DNA of 37,405 nt from IMG/VR virus record IMGVR_UViG_3300035703_000217, positions 1 to 37,405 of that record; one strand, written 5' to 3'. This DNA comes from a virus. Shown in pieces: positions 29,743 to 37,405 of this stretch (the first letter of the stretch is position 1; every line of letters begins with the position of its first letter). The position numbers were made by a program, and so were the translations under genes. The notes under the pieces were generated by a model. That model did not search any database. It worked only from the letters and a program-made list of their open reading frames with translations, and was not told the DNA's origin.

Positions 29743-31175
29743 TGAAAACACCCATACTTGGCTCGACATACGTTGCTCGTTCGGTCAACGCTGCCGATGC
29801 GAGAATGGTAAACCTGTTTCCAGAAATAGTACCAGAAGCAGGAAAAGAACCTGCGTTTCTGCAACGTGCTCCCGGCTTACGTAAACTGGCAACTATAGGT
29901 AACGGCCCTATCCGTGGGTTATGGGAATACAACGGCTTTATGTACGTTGTTAGCGGCAACCAAGTGTACAAAGTTAATAGCAGCTACACAGCCACGTTAT
30001 TAGGCACTGTAGCAAACGCTAGTGGCCCCGTAAGCATGGTAGACAATGGCACACAGCTATTCATTGCTTGTAACGGCCCTAGTTACATTTACAACGCTAC
30101 TACCAATGTGTTTCAGCAGATTACAGACCCTGACTTTCCCGGTGCTGTTACCGTTGGTTATCTTGATGGTTACTTTGTATTTAACGAACCCAATAGTCAA
30201 CGTATCTGGGTTACGAGTATTCTTGATGGTCTAAGTGTTGACCCATTAGATTTTGCCAGTGCGGAAGGCTCACCCGATGGTGTTGTAGGCATTATTGTTG
30301 ACCATCGAGAAGTATGGGTGTTTGGTACAAATTCCGTTGAAGTCTGGTACGACGCTGCTACACAAGGGTTTCCTTTAGAACGTATCCAAGGAGCGTTTAA
30401 TGAGTTGGGTTGTGCTGCGGCTTATTCTATTGCTAAGATGGACAATGGACTATTTTGGCTTGGTAAAGACGCTCGTGGTCAGGGTATTGTTTATCGCGCA
30501 AATGGTTATACTGGTCAACGCATCTCGACTCATGCCGTAGAGTGGCACATACAGCAATACGGTAACTTGTCAGACACCATTGGTTACACTTATCAGCAAG
30601 ACGGTCACAGCTTCTACGTGCTGGTGTTTCCAAGTGCAGATACCACATGGGTTTACGATGTAGCTACTGGCGCATGGCATGAACGAGCAGGATTTACCAA
30701 TGGTGTGTTTACTCGTCATCGTGGCAACTGCCAAGTGTTTTTCAACAATGAAGTAACCATAGGTGACTACCAAAACGGTAACATTTATGCTTTTGACCTT
30801 GATGTATACGCTGATGACGGCGCTATTCAGAAATGGTTACGTACGTGGCGTGCGTTACCTACAGGACAGAACAATCTAAAACGTAGCGCACAACATAGCC
30901 TACAGTTAGATTGCGAAACAGGTGTTGGATTAAATCTTGGTCAAGGTAGTAACCCAGAAGTCATGCTTCGTTGGAGTGATGATGGCGGTCACACTTGGAG
31001 CAATGAACACTGGGTAAGTATTGGTAAGATTGGTGAATATGGCCGACGTGCTATCTGGCGGCGTTTAGGCATGACCATGAAGATTCGTGATAGAGTTTAC
31101 GAAGTGTCAATGACTGACCCCGTAAAGATTGCCATAATGGGCGCTGAGTTACAGATTAGCGGAACCAATGCGTAA
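29742..31175 (+). CDS. Packaged-DNA stabilisation/tail protein, P22 gp10-like
   Basis: The 477-residue protein is very close in length to P22 gp10 (472). The start PILGSTYVARSVNAADARMVNLFPEIVP and LQRAPGLRKLATIGNGPIRGLW, followed by repeated blades with YVVSGNQVYKV-type strands, fit the gp10 beta-propeller. DHREVWVFGTNSVEVWYDAATQGFPLERIQGAF (about 186-218) is typical of the family. It builds the tail hub that carries the spikes and closes the DNA exit. It overlaps both neighbours by one base. Confidence 0.88.
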   Translation: MKTPILGSTYVARSVNAADARMVNLFPEIVPEAGKEPAFLQRAPGLRKLATIGNGPIRGLWEYNGFMYVVSGNQVYKVNSSYTATLLGTVANASGPVSMVDNGTQLFIACNGPSYIYNATTNVFQQITDPDFPGAVTVGYLDGYFVFNEPNSQRIWVTSILDGLSVDPLDFASAEGSPDGVVGIIVDHREVWVFGTNSVEVWYDAATQGFPLERIQGAFNELGCAAAYSIAKMDNGLFWLGKDARGQGIVYRANGYTGQRISTHAVEWHIQQYGNLSDTIGYTYQQDGHSFYVLVFPSADTTWVYDVATGAWHERAGFTNGVFTRHRGNCQVFFNNEVTIGDYQNGNIYAFDLDVYADDGAIQKWLRTWRALPTGQNNLKRSAQHSLQLDCETGVGLNLGQGSNPEVMLRWSDDGGHTWSNEHWVSIGKIGEYGRRAIWRRLGMTMKIRDRVYEVSMTDPVKIAIMGAELQISGTNA

Positions 31176-32545
31176 TGGCAAACATCACACTTACCAATAT
31201 CACACCACCCCGTGTACCGCTGACTGACCAGCGTACAGGGTTAATCTCCCGTGAGTGGTATCGGTTTTTTCTAAATCTATTTGAATTAACAGGCGGCGGT
31301 CAAAACACTACGTCTTTGACAGACTTGCAGGTAGGGCCGCCGTTTCCAACACAAGAAGATATTACGGACATCAATGTAAACATTGAGTCATTGGAAAAAC
31401 AACCAACGGAACAATCAGCATTAGACCAGATAGCCGAACTGCAAAAACAGATTCAAGGATTAGAAACACAGGTTTGTTGCCAAGTAAACGAAGTGTTTGA
31501 ATTGCAAAAACACATTCAAGCGTTGGAGTTACAACGGCAACCAGAACTTGGCACGTTGTCGCAAATACAACAAGATAATGTACCGTGGATGACGTTTGAC
31601 ACCACACCGGAGTCAGTACCTACTGCTGTAGGTACGTTGGCTTGGGATGGCGGCACAACATTAGGTGTTCAAATGACAGCTAATGTGTTACTCAAAGTAG
31701 GTGAAGCTGAATATGTTTATGCCAAAGCATCAGCTACTATTACTAAAGGTCAATTGTGTTATCACACTGGCGCAGTAGGGTCATCTGGTGTTACTACAGT
31801 AGCACCAGCGCCAATTGGTTTAACTGACCCCAATGAGATTGTCGGTATTGCTGCTGAATCAATTGCGCTTAACGACTTCGGGTTAATCCAAGTTAGCGGT
31901 GACATAAAAGGATTTGATACCACTGGTAGTAGCGTTGGTGAAACATGGGCTGACGGAGACCCGTTGTACTACAACCCTGCGTATGTTGGTAGCATGACCA
32001 ATGTTAAACCGTCTGCTCCCAACCAAAAGACCTATATGGGTGAAGTTATCAATGCGGGTTCTGGCGGTTCGGGTTCTATGCACATTCGCATCGTGCAAGG
32101 GTCTGTACTTGGCGGTACGGATAGTAACGTACAGTTCGGCACTCTTAACAATGGTGATTTAATCCAATATGATTCGACTTTGCAGTATTGGAAAAACGTA
32201 ACTGCGTCGTCCGTAATTGCTGGTACTGCAACTGCACCTGTTACCAAGACTGCGGATTTTACTGTTGCTGCTGGTGAAAAGTGGATAATTAACAACAAGT
32301 CCGGTTCATCGTGTACAGTTACATTACCAACAGCATCAAGCAACACTGGGCGTGAATTGTATTTTTTAAATCATCAAGCACAAACACTGGTGTCTGCGTC
32401 AAGTAACGTAGTACCGTTAGCTGGCGGTTCTGCTACTACTGCCATATTGGAAGCTGTTGCTGGTTCTAATGCAACGCTTGTATCTGATGGAACAAACTGG
32501 ATAATGATGCAGTACGATTCAAATAACGCACTGCAACTTGAATAA
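31175..32545 (+). CDS. Tail needle/fibre-like virion protein with central coiled coil
   Basis: The 456-residue product has an N-terminal anchor (LTDQRTGLISREWYRFFLNLFELTGG, about 17-42) and a coiled coil (ALDQIAELQKQIQGLETQ and ELQKHIQALELQRQPELG, about 84-125). It then has an 'AYVYAKASATITKG' type beta domain (about 180-310) and a small C-terminal beta domain (KWIINNKSGSSCTVTLP). Its position after gp10 is where P22 has the needle gp26, but it is twice as long, and the middle domain is common in podophage tail proteins. The needle function is inferred. Confidence 0.65.
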   Translation: MANITLTNITPPRVPLTDQRTGLISREWYRFFLNLFELTGGGQNTTSLTDLQVGPPFPTQEDITDINVNIESLEKQPTEQSALDQIAELQKQIQGLETQVCCQVNEVFELQKHIQALELQRQPELGTLSQIQQDNVPWMTFDTTPESVPTAVGTLAWDGGTTLGVQMTANVLLKVGEAEYVYAKASATITKGQLCYHTGAVGSSGVTTVAPAPIGLTDPNEIVGIAAESIALNDFGLIQVSGDIKGFDTTGSSVGETWADGDPLYYNPAYVGSMTNVKPSAPNQKTYMGEVINAGSGGSGSMHIRIVQGSVLGGTDSNVQFGTLNNGDLIQYDSTLQYWKNVTASSVIAGTATAPVTKTADFTVAAGEKWIINNKSGSSCTVTLPTASSNTGRELYFLNHQAQTLVSASSNVVPLAGGSATTAILEAVAGSNATLVSDGTNWIMMQYDSNNALQLE

Positions 32546-32556
32546 GGGGTTTTATT

Positions 32557-32892
32557 ATGACTGTCACCGTTAAAGCATTAGTACCTGCTAAAACAGTAGA
32601 GAATACGCAGACTACTCAGTACACCGCTACTGGTGTTACTACCATCATTGACAAGTTTACATCTACAAATTACAGCGCAACGGCTGCAACAATTAGTGTT
32701 AACTTAGTCACATCTGCTGGTTCTGCTGGTAATCAAAACTTAATTACCAAAACCAAAACATTGCAACCCGCAGAAGTATATACTTTTCCAGAACTTGTTG
32801 GTCAAGTGTTGAATCCCGGTGACTTTATCAGTACCATTGCTGGTACAGCGTCTGCTATCAATATGCGCGTCAGTGGTCGTGAAGTTACCTGA
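32557..32892 (+). CDS. Small virion-block protein, unknown, 111 aa
   Basis: The 111-residue product is beta-rich and Thr/Ala/Val-heavy (MTVTVKALVPAKTVENTQTT ... VLNPGDFISTIAGTASAINMRVSGREVT) and appears to be a small beta sandwich. Similar short proteins follow the tail genes of many podophages. The function is unknown; a minor tail or head surface role is likely by position. GGGG lies before the ATG. It overlaps the next gene. Confidence 0.65.
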   Translation: MTVTVKALVPAKTVENTQTTQYTATGVTTIIDKFTSTNYSATAATISVNLVTSAGSAGNQNLITKTKTLQPAEVYTFPELVGQVLNPGDFISTIAGTASAINMRVSGREVT

Positions 32893-33217
32893 TAATGTTT
32901 GGCAAGTCATCAAAGATTATTACCAGATTACCGATGACTTGCGTGATGTTGTTGAAGAAAAAGCGGAAACGTATTTGTTTAACGGTGGCGCATTTTTATC
33001 AGTAGGAAACGAGATTGACTTGTTTGTTATTCCTGAGAAAAGAGGACACTGGCGTATGCGCACTGAAATAACAAAATACCTTGACGCTATGGGTAGACGG
33101 TACGGTAAAATTGTTGCGCGGATAAATGAATGTAACAGCCCTTCACTACGACTGGCGCGGCATTTCGGGTTTCATGAAGTAAGCCGAGAAAACGGCGTTG
33201 TTCGATTGGAGAAATAA
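32879..33217 (+). CDS. GNAT-like acetyltransferase-fold protein
   Basis: The product begins MKLPDNVWQVIKDYYQITDD with a GTG start at 32879 (112 residues), overlapping the previous gene by 14 bp. The middle holds the GNAT pattern LFVIPEKRGHWRMRTEITKYLDAM, with the acetyl-CoA loop-like RGHWRM, and then CNSPSLRLARHFGFHEV. It is short for a full GNAT. Such proteins are regularly found among internal virion genes of podophages. The substrate is unknown. An ATG at 32819 is in frame but lies deep inside the previous gene; GTG 32873 is an alternative. Confidence 0.7.
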   Translation: MKLPDNVWQVIKDYYQITDDLRDVVEEKAETYLFNGGAFLSVGNEIDLFVIPEKRGHWRMRTEITKYLDAMGRRYGKIVARINECNSPSLRLARHFGFHEVSRENGVVRLEK

Positions 33218-33219
33218 TT

Positions 33220-33993
33220 ATGGGTCAGGCATTAGGTACAGTTCTTGGCGGTGTTGGCGGTTTCTTAGTAGGTGGGCCTGCGGGTGCTGCTATTGGCGCA
33301 AGCCTTGGTGGTAGTGTTGATGCTGCACGAGCAGGTGAACAACAAGCCGCTGCTGCACAACAAGCCGCTGGTACTTACGCATCATCTGCTGACCGTGCTG
33401 CTGAACTACAACGCGAGATGTTTGAACGTCAAGTTGCGTTACAAGAACCGTTTCGACAAGCGGGTATATCAGCACTAAACCGATTAGTTCCTTTAGCAAC
33501 CGAGTACAAACCATTTGGAATGCAACAATTCCAACAAGACCCCGGTTATGCGTTTCGATTGTCTGAGGGTATGAAAGCACTTAACCAACAAGCCGCTGCC
33601 CGTGGTGGTCTGATGTCTGGTAATGCACTAAGAGCCGCACAACAATATGGTCAAGGGTTAGCATCACAAGAATACGAAAACGCTTTTAGACGTTATCAGC
33701 TAGAACGTGAAGCGCAACTAAATCCATTACAGTCATTGGCAAATGTTTCTCAAACAGGCGTTGGTAATTTAGGTGCTGCTGGTCAACAATACGCTAGTAA
33801 TGTAGGTAATATTGGCATGGGTGCAGGTGCTGCACAAGGTAATGCGTTACTTGCTGCTGCACAAGCTAGAGGTAGTGCGTATAAAGGGATTGGTCAAACA
33901 CTTGGTGGTGTATTTGGACAACCTGAAACACAGAACTATTTGGGTGGTTTGATGAACCAGTATGCTCCCACATTTGGTTATTCAGGTCAGTAA
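33220..33993 (+). CDS. DNA ejection/internal virion protein 1 (gp7-like role)
   Basis: The 257-residue product has a Gly-zipper-like hydrophobic N terminus (MGQALGTVLGGVGGFLVGGPAGAAIGASLGG, about 1-31), then an Ala/Gln-rich helical part and the conserved DPGYAFRLSEGMKALNQQAAARGGLMSGNALRAAQQYGQ (about 107-145). The latter is typical of this ejection protein family in podophages. In P22, gp7, gp20 and gp16 pass from the virion into the host envelope with the DNA. The glycine-rich start suits membrane insertion. GGAG lies before the ATG. Confidence 0.82.
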   Translation: MGQALGTVLGGVGGFLVGGPAGAAIGASLGGSVDAARAGEQQAAAAQQAAGTYASSADRAAELQREMFERQVALQEPFRQAGISALNRLVPLATEYKPFGMQQFQQDPGYAFRLSEGMKALNQQAAARGGLMSGNALRAAQQYGQGLASQEYENAFRRYQLEREAQLNPLQSLANVSQTGVGNLGAAGQQYASNVGNIGMGAGAAQGNALLAAAQARGSAYKGIGQTLGGVFGQPETQNYLGGLMNQYAPTFGYSGQ

Positions 33994-34002
33994 GGAACAA
34001 TC

Positions 34003-35538
34003 ATGGCTTTAAATTTTAATTTGCTAAACCCTGACTTACCTGAACAAATTGCAGGTAGTTTCCAACAAGGATACCAAGGGGCACAAGACCGCGCTAATGT
34101 ATTAGAACAACGAGAACAACAAAAACGCGACAGAGTAGCGCGAATTATCCAAGATGGTGCTAAAGCTATTGTGGCAACACCCGGTGCTTACAAATCTGTA
34201 TTTGCAAGAGTAAATAAAGTAACCGGTGTTCCGCTTGATGATGATGAAAGACGATACGACGAAGCATTTGCAACAGGTGGAGAAGATGCTGTAAAAAAAT
34301 TAGCAATGGCAGATGCTAATTTTGATATAGAAACAGTTTTGTCTTTAAGAGACAGAGAAGCGTATGAAGCATATTTAAAAGGTCAACAACCTGCTACTAT
34401 GCCAAGTGCTATGCCAAGTGCTGCACCAACTGTTGCGCAAAATGTAGATTTAAATAAGTATCCTCCCGTCAATCCTCTCATAACGTCAATAGGTTTATCG
34501 CAACCAAAGGCGCAACGAGTTACTAATGCGTTAGACCCTTCGATTATTGAAAGAGTGGGTTTATCACCACAAACTACTAACGCTTTAGCTCCTACACCCA
34601 CTGCTCAAGCACCTGCTGCACCTGTTAATGCACTGGTTTCTGCACCAGTTGACCCAAGAGCAGCTATTCGAAATGAAATAGCACAATTGCTTAATTTTAA
34701 AGACCCTCGCGCTGCTGTCAGAATTAGACAATTGGAACAACAATTAACGGCAATGGAACCTCGTGTTGTAGGTGGTTCTGTATACTATCCTGACACTGGT
34801 GAATTCAAAACACCAACTAGACCATCAAGTAAACTAATTTCGGTATTAGTTAATGGTCAGCCTACGCTTGTACCAGAAGAACAAGCTGTTGGCATGACAC
34901 CAGCTACAGCTCAAACAATGCGCAGAATGGGTGCAGGTGCTGCACCTAGTGCTGGTGGTGCTCGTGCTGGTGTACCTAAAGCAGAAGCTGGTGTAGCTGC
35001 TCCATTTTTAACTCGCAAAGAAATGGAAAAACGTGAAGCCGCGTTACCTAAAGCAACACAGGCTGTAAAAATTGTCGGCAACACTATGTCCACAATTGAA
35101 CAAACCGTGGATAGATTGATTAACAACCCAGAAGGACTAAACGGTATTACTGGTTTGATTTATGGTCGCACACCTGGTATTACCGATGCAGCACGTCAAG
35201 CAGAAGCAGATTTGAATCAACTAAAAAATCTTGCATTTGTTCAAGGATTAACTGAATTACGTGAAGCATCTAAAACGGGCGCAGGTGTTGGTAACGTTTC
35301 CAACAAAGAAGGTGAACGTTTTGAGAACTTAAAAGCATCATTAGATCGTACACAATCTTTTGAATCGCTAAGTCAAGCATTATTGCGACTGAAAGCACAA
35401 GCACAATTTACTAAACAGTCACTGCAAGAAGCGTTTGATGACACATACCAATATCGTAGTGGTCAGGCTACGGCTGCACCATCAGCGACAAAAGCAACAG
35501 CACCTAACATTGATGCTTTACTTGAAAAGTACAAATAA
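34003..35538 (+). CDS. DNA ejection/internal virion protein 2 (gp20-like role)
   Basis: The 511-residue product is helical, Ala/Gln/Arg-rich, with a Pro/Ala-rich variable linker (about 125-215) and a C-terminal coiled-coil domain (about 340-510). Typical segments are RDREAYEAYLKGQQPA and LTELREASKTGAGVGNVSNKEGERFENLKASLDRTQS. The second is shared by many podophage internal virion proteins. It is placed second of three in the ejection block, as gp20 in P22, but sequence likeness to P22 gp20 is not claimed. It lies 2 bp before the next gene. Confidence 0.78.
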   Translation: MALNFNLLNPDLPEQIAGSFQQGYQGAQDRANVLEQREQQKRDRVARIIQDGAKAIVATPGAYKSVFARVNKVTGVPLDDDERRYDEAFATGGEDAVKKLAMADANFDIETVLSLRDREAYEAYLKGQQPATMPSAMPSAAPTVAQNVDLNKYPPVNPLITSIGLSQPKAQRVTNALDPSIIERVGLSPQTTNALAPTPTAQAPAAPVNALVSAPVDPRAAIRNEIAQLLNFKDPRAAVRIRQLEQQLTAMEPRVVGGSVYYPDTGEFKTPTRPSSKLISVLVNGQPTLVPEEQAVGMTPATAQTMRRMGAGAAPSAGGARAGVPKAEAGVAAPFLTRKEMEKREAALPKATQAVKIVGNTMSTIEQTVDRLINNPEGLNGITGLIYGRTPGITDAARQAEADLNQLKNLAFVQGLTELREASKTGAGVGNVSNKEGERFENLKASLDRTQSFESLSQALLRLKAQAQFTKQSLQEAFDDTYQYRSGQATAAPSATKATAPNIDALLEKYK

Positions 35539-35540
35539 TT

Positions 35541-37405
35541 ATGGCAACACTTGAACAACTTAGTGCCGCGTTGGTCAAGGCTGACGCAGCGGGAAATACC
35601 GAAGATGCAAAAGTGTTAGCTGATGCTATTCGTAAAATGCGTGTTGCTACACCAGAACAACCAAAAGCAGCACCAGAACAACCGTCAGAAATACCAATAA
35701 GACGTAATCAAGCTGAAGCCACTGGTTCATTACTACCATCAGCACAAACACTTGGAAACATTGCAGCGGGTGCATTGCGTGGTGCTGGTTCTATTGGTGC
35801 AACTTTAATTCGTCCATTTGAAACAGCAGAAGAAAATGCTGCTCGTCGTCGTGCAATGGATGAAGCATTAGCAAGCATGGGTGCACAACCAGAATCAACT
35901 ATGTACGGTGTTGGTAAGTTCGCTGGTGAAATGGCGGGAACTGCTGGTGCGGGTGGTGCGTTAGCAATACCTGTAAAAGCTGCTGCACGTTTTGCACCAA
36001 GTGTTGCTGCACCTATCGCTACTGCTTTGGAAACAGGTGGTTTAGTTGCTAAAGTAACAGGTAGGCCAGTTAGTACCGCTGCACTTCGACTTGGTACTGG
36101 CGCAGCTACTGGTGCTGCTGGTGCCACATTGATTGAACCAACATTATCCAACATACAGACAGGTGCAACATTTGGCGCTGCCGTTCCTGTAGTTGCACCT
36201 TTGGTCGGTAAAGCCGTTGGTAAAGTAATGGATATTGGTAAAGGAACAAACCAATTAGCTGCTCAAATTGCTCGTGAATCTTTAGGTTCACCGGAACAAA
36301 TTGCTGCTGCTCGTAATGCACTTCAAAAAGCACAGCAACAAGGTTTAGATTTAACTGCACAACAAGCATTGGCTCGTGGTGGTGTTATTGCACCAAGCGC
36401 ACAAGCAACAATGGAAAAAGCCATTAAGTTAACAGGCGCTGTTGATACTCGTGCAGCAAAAGAAGCAACGCAAGAAGCAGCACGTAAGAGCACAATTAAA
36501 GCAATTACACCAGATATGGAAGCTGCTGTTACCGCTAGACGTGCAGCATCACAACCATTGTATGAAGCAGCGGATAAAGCAGTTGTTGTGATTGACCAAG
36601 ACCTTGACAATTTGTTTGCAAGAATGCCAACAGGTACACTTTCCAAAGCAGCGGAAATTGCCAAGATGGAAGGTCGCCCGTTTATTATGGGTGAAACCAA
36701 AGTAGCACAAATGGTGCCAACTGGTGTACTAGACGCGGCTGGTAATCCAGTTATGCGTCAAGTTGCTGGAACAGAAGCAAACATTACAGGCGAATCGTTG
36801 CATTACATCAAACGTGCTTTGTCTGATATTGCAAACGCTCCACCTGCGACTACTGGTATGGGTCGAGATACCCAACTTGCGGCTCGCGGATTGCTTGATG
36901 ATTTTGTTAAAACATTTGAAGCAAAAGTACCGGAATACGGTCAAGCACGTAGACTATATTCCGACTTGTCTGCACCAGTTAATCAAGCGCAAGTGCTAAA
37001 AGAAATGCTGTCGGTTTTGGAAAAACCGAGAGGTGGTGAACGAATTACACCTTTCTTAAATGTACTTGGACGTGGTGAAGAAGCCATGTTAAAACGTGCA
37101 GGTGGTCGTGGTGCACCAAGATATGAAGCACTGACTGATGTTTTGACTCCTGAACAAATATCCAAGGTTCGAGAAGTAGCACGACAACTTACAACAGAAA
37201 CTACCATTGGTAAACAAGTTGCCGATGCTGGACAACTTAGAGCAGCAGAGTTAATAAAAGACGAATTGCCGAATTATCGTTTACCGGGTTGGTTTAACAT
37301 ATTTGTTACAACAGCCAATAAATTTTTAGAAATTATTGGTAATCGTACAAGTAAGGAAACTGTAGAAAAACTCGCCAAGGCGTCACTGTCTGCACAATCG
37401 TTTGA
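35541..37405 (+). CDS. DNA ejection/internal virion protein 3 (gp16-like role), N-terminal part
   Basis: The frame from the ATG at 35541 stays open to the window end and, through the 109-bp overlap, continues to the stop at 320, giving about 691 residues. It begins MATLEQLSAALVKADAAGNT and has a Gly/Ala-rich hydrophobic region (about 65-225; AGTAGAGGALAIPVKAAARF-like), consistent with membrane interaction. A helical C-terminal half follows. Length and place match the largest ejection protein of P22-like phages (gp16, about 609 residues). No lytic transglycosylase motif is seen. Confidence 0.82.
   Translation, partial: MATLEQLSAALVKADAAGNTEDAKVLADAIRKMRVATPEQPKAAPEQPSEIPIRRNQAEATGSLLPSAQTLGNIAAGALRGAGSIGATLIRPFETAEENAARRRAMDEALASMGAQPESTMYGVGKFAGEMAGTAGAGGALAIPVKAAARFAPSVAAPIATALETGGLVAKVTGRPVSTAALRLGTGAATGAAGATLIEPTLSNIQTGATFGAAVPVVAPLVGKAVGKVMDIGKGTNQLAAQIARESLGSPEQIAAARNALQKAQQQGLDLTAQQALARGGVIAPSAQATMEKAIKLTGAVDTRAAKEATQEAARKSTIKAITPDMEAAVTARRAASQPLYEAADKAVVVIDQDLDNLFARMPTGTLSKAAEIAKMEGRPFIMGETKVAQMVPTGVLDAAGNPVMRQVAGTEANITGESLHYIKRALSDIANAPPATTGMGRDTQLAARGLLDDFVKTFEAKVPEYGQARRLYSDLSAPVNQAQVLKEMLSVLEKPRGGERITPFLNVLGRGEEAMLKRAGGRGAPRYEALTDVLTPEQISKVREVARQLTTETTIGKQVADAGQLRAAELIKDELPNYRLPGWFNIFVTTANKFLEIIGNRTSKETVEKLAKASLSAQSF
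37297..37405. repeat. Terminal direct repeat, right copy
   Basis: These 109 bases are identical to 1-109. Position 37297 corresponds to position 1, and the reading frame of the ejection protein gene runs on without change. The unit genome is therefore 37,296 bp. Confidence 0.95.

Noticed and set aside
35708-36700. Minus-strand frames of 87 to 148 residues at the right end
   Set aside because: They are antisense to the Ala-rich ejection protein; their own Ala/Pro or Gln/Leu-rich composition is a complement artefact.

Overview
The window is one essentially complete genome of a short-tailed (podovirus-type) double-stranded DNA phage. The last 109 bases (37297-37405) repeat the first 109 exactly, and one gene reads without a break across that junction. 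The unit genome is therefore about 37,296 bp with a circular map. The virion module is P22-like in content: terminase pair, gp1-like portal, scaffold, gp5-like coat, gp4-like tail adaptor, gp10-like tail protein and three ejection proteins. The host is not shown directly. Several small accessory proteins remind me of proteins in phages and prophages of Burkholderiales, so a freshwater betaproteobacterium is a guess. I see no integrase, CI-type repressor or partition gene, so nothing supports lysogeny.

Layout. (1) 1-1115 (+): end of the last ejection protein, then a lysis cassette of an XhlA-like membrane protein, an M15 peptidase endolysin and a small holin-like protein. (2) 1059-9768 (-): an early replication operon. 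In transcription order it has an RHH regulator, a Pro/Ala-rich protein, a DUF2800 nuclease, an Enc34-type ssDNA-binding protein, a structured intergenic RNA candidate, a family B DNA polymerase, DUF3310, a VRR-NUC nuclease, a cytosine-methyltransferase-like protein, an SNF2-type helicase, a MazG-like protein and four small genes. (3) 9769-12439: two promoters that overlap face to face, and a plus-strand prim-pol/DUF3987 helicase. (4) 12441-14536 (-): a chain of very small genes, three or four of them single membrane segments, around a sliding-clamp-like protein, with two copies of a two-hairpin leader. (5) 14537-15209: about 670 bp of non-coding DNA rich in repeats, with a 25-bp inverted repeat of form AAACATC-N11-GATGTTT present five times. 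It is a candidate origin or operator array. (6) 15210-37405 (+): the late packaging and virion operon. Three spike/fibre genes sit between the portal block and the scaffold, and a strong sigma70-type promoter stands just before the scaffold.

How it fits together. The minus operon at 9.8 kb and the opposed primase promoter share the same 35 bp, so only one can hold polymerase at a time, and the first minus gene is an RHH protein that could set the balance. Polymerase, SSB, helicase, nucleases and clamp-like protein make a self-sufficient replication set. The late operon packages DNA, builds capsid and tail, and ends in ejection proteins and lysis across the circular junction. The least explained parts are non-coding: the 14.5-15.2 kb array, the duplicated structured leaders (13.5 and 14.2 kb) and the folded spacer at 6.9-7.1 kb.
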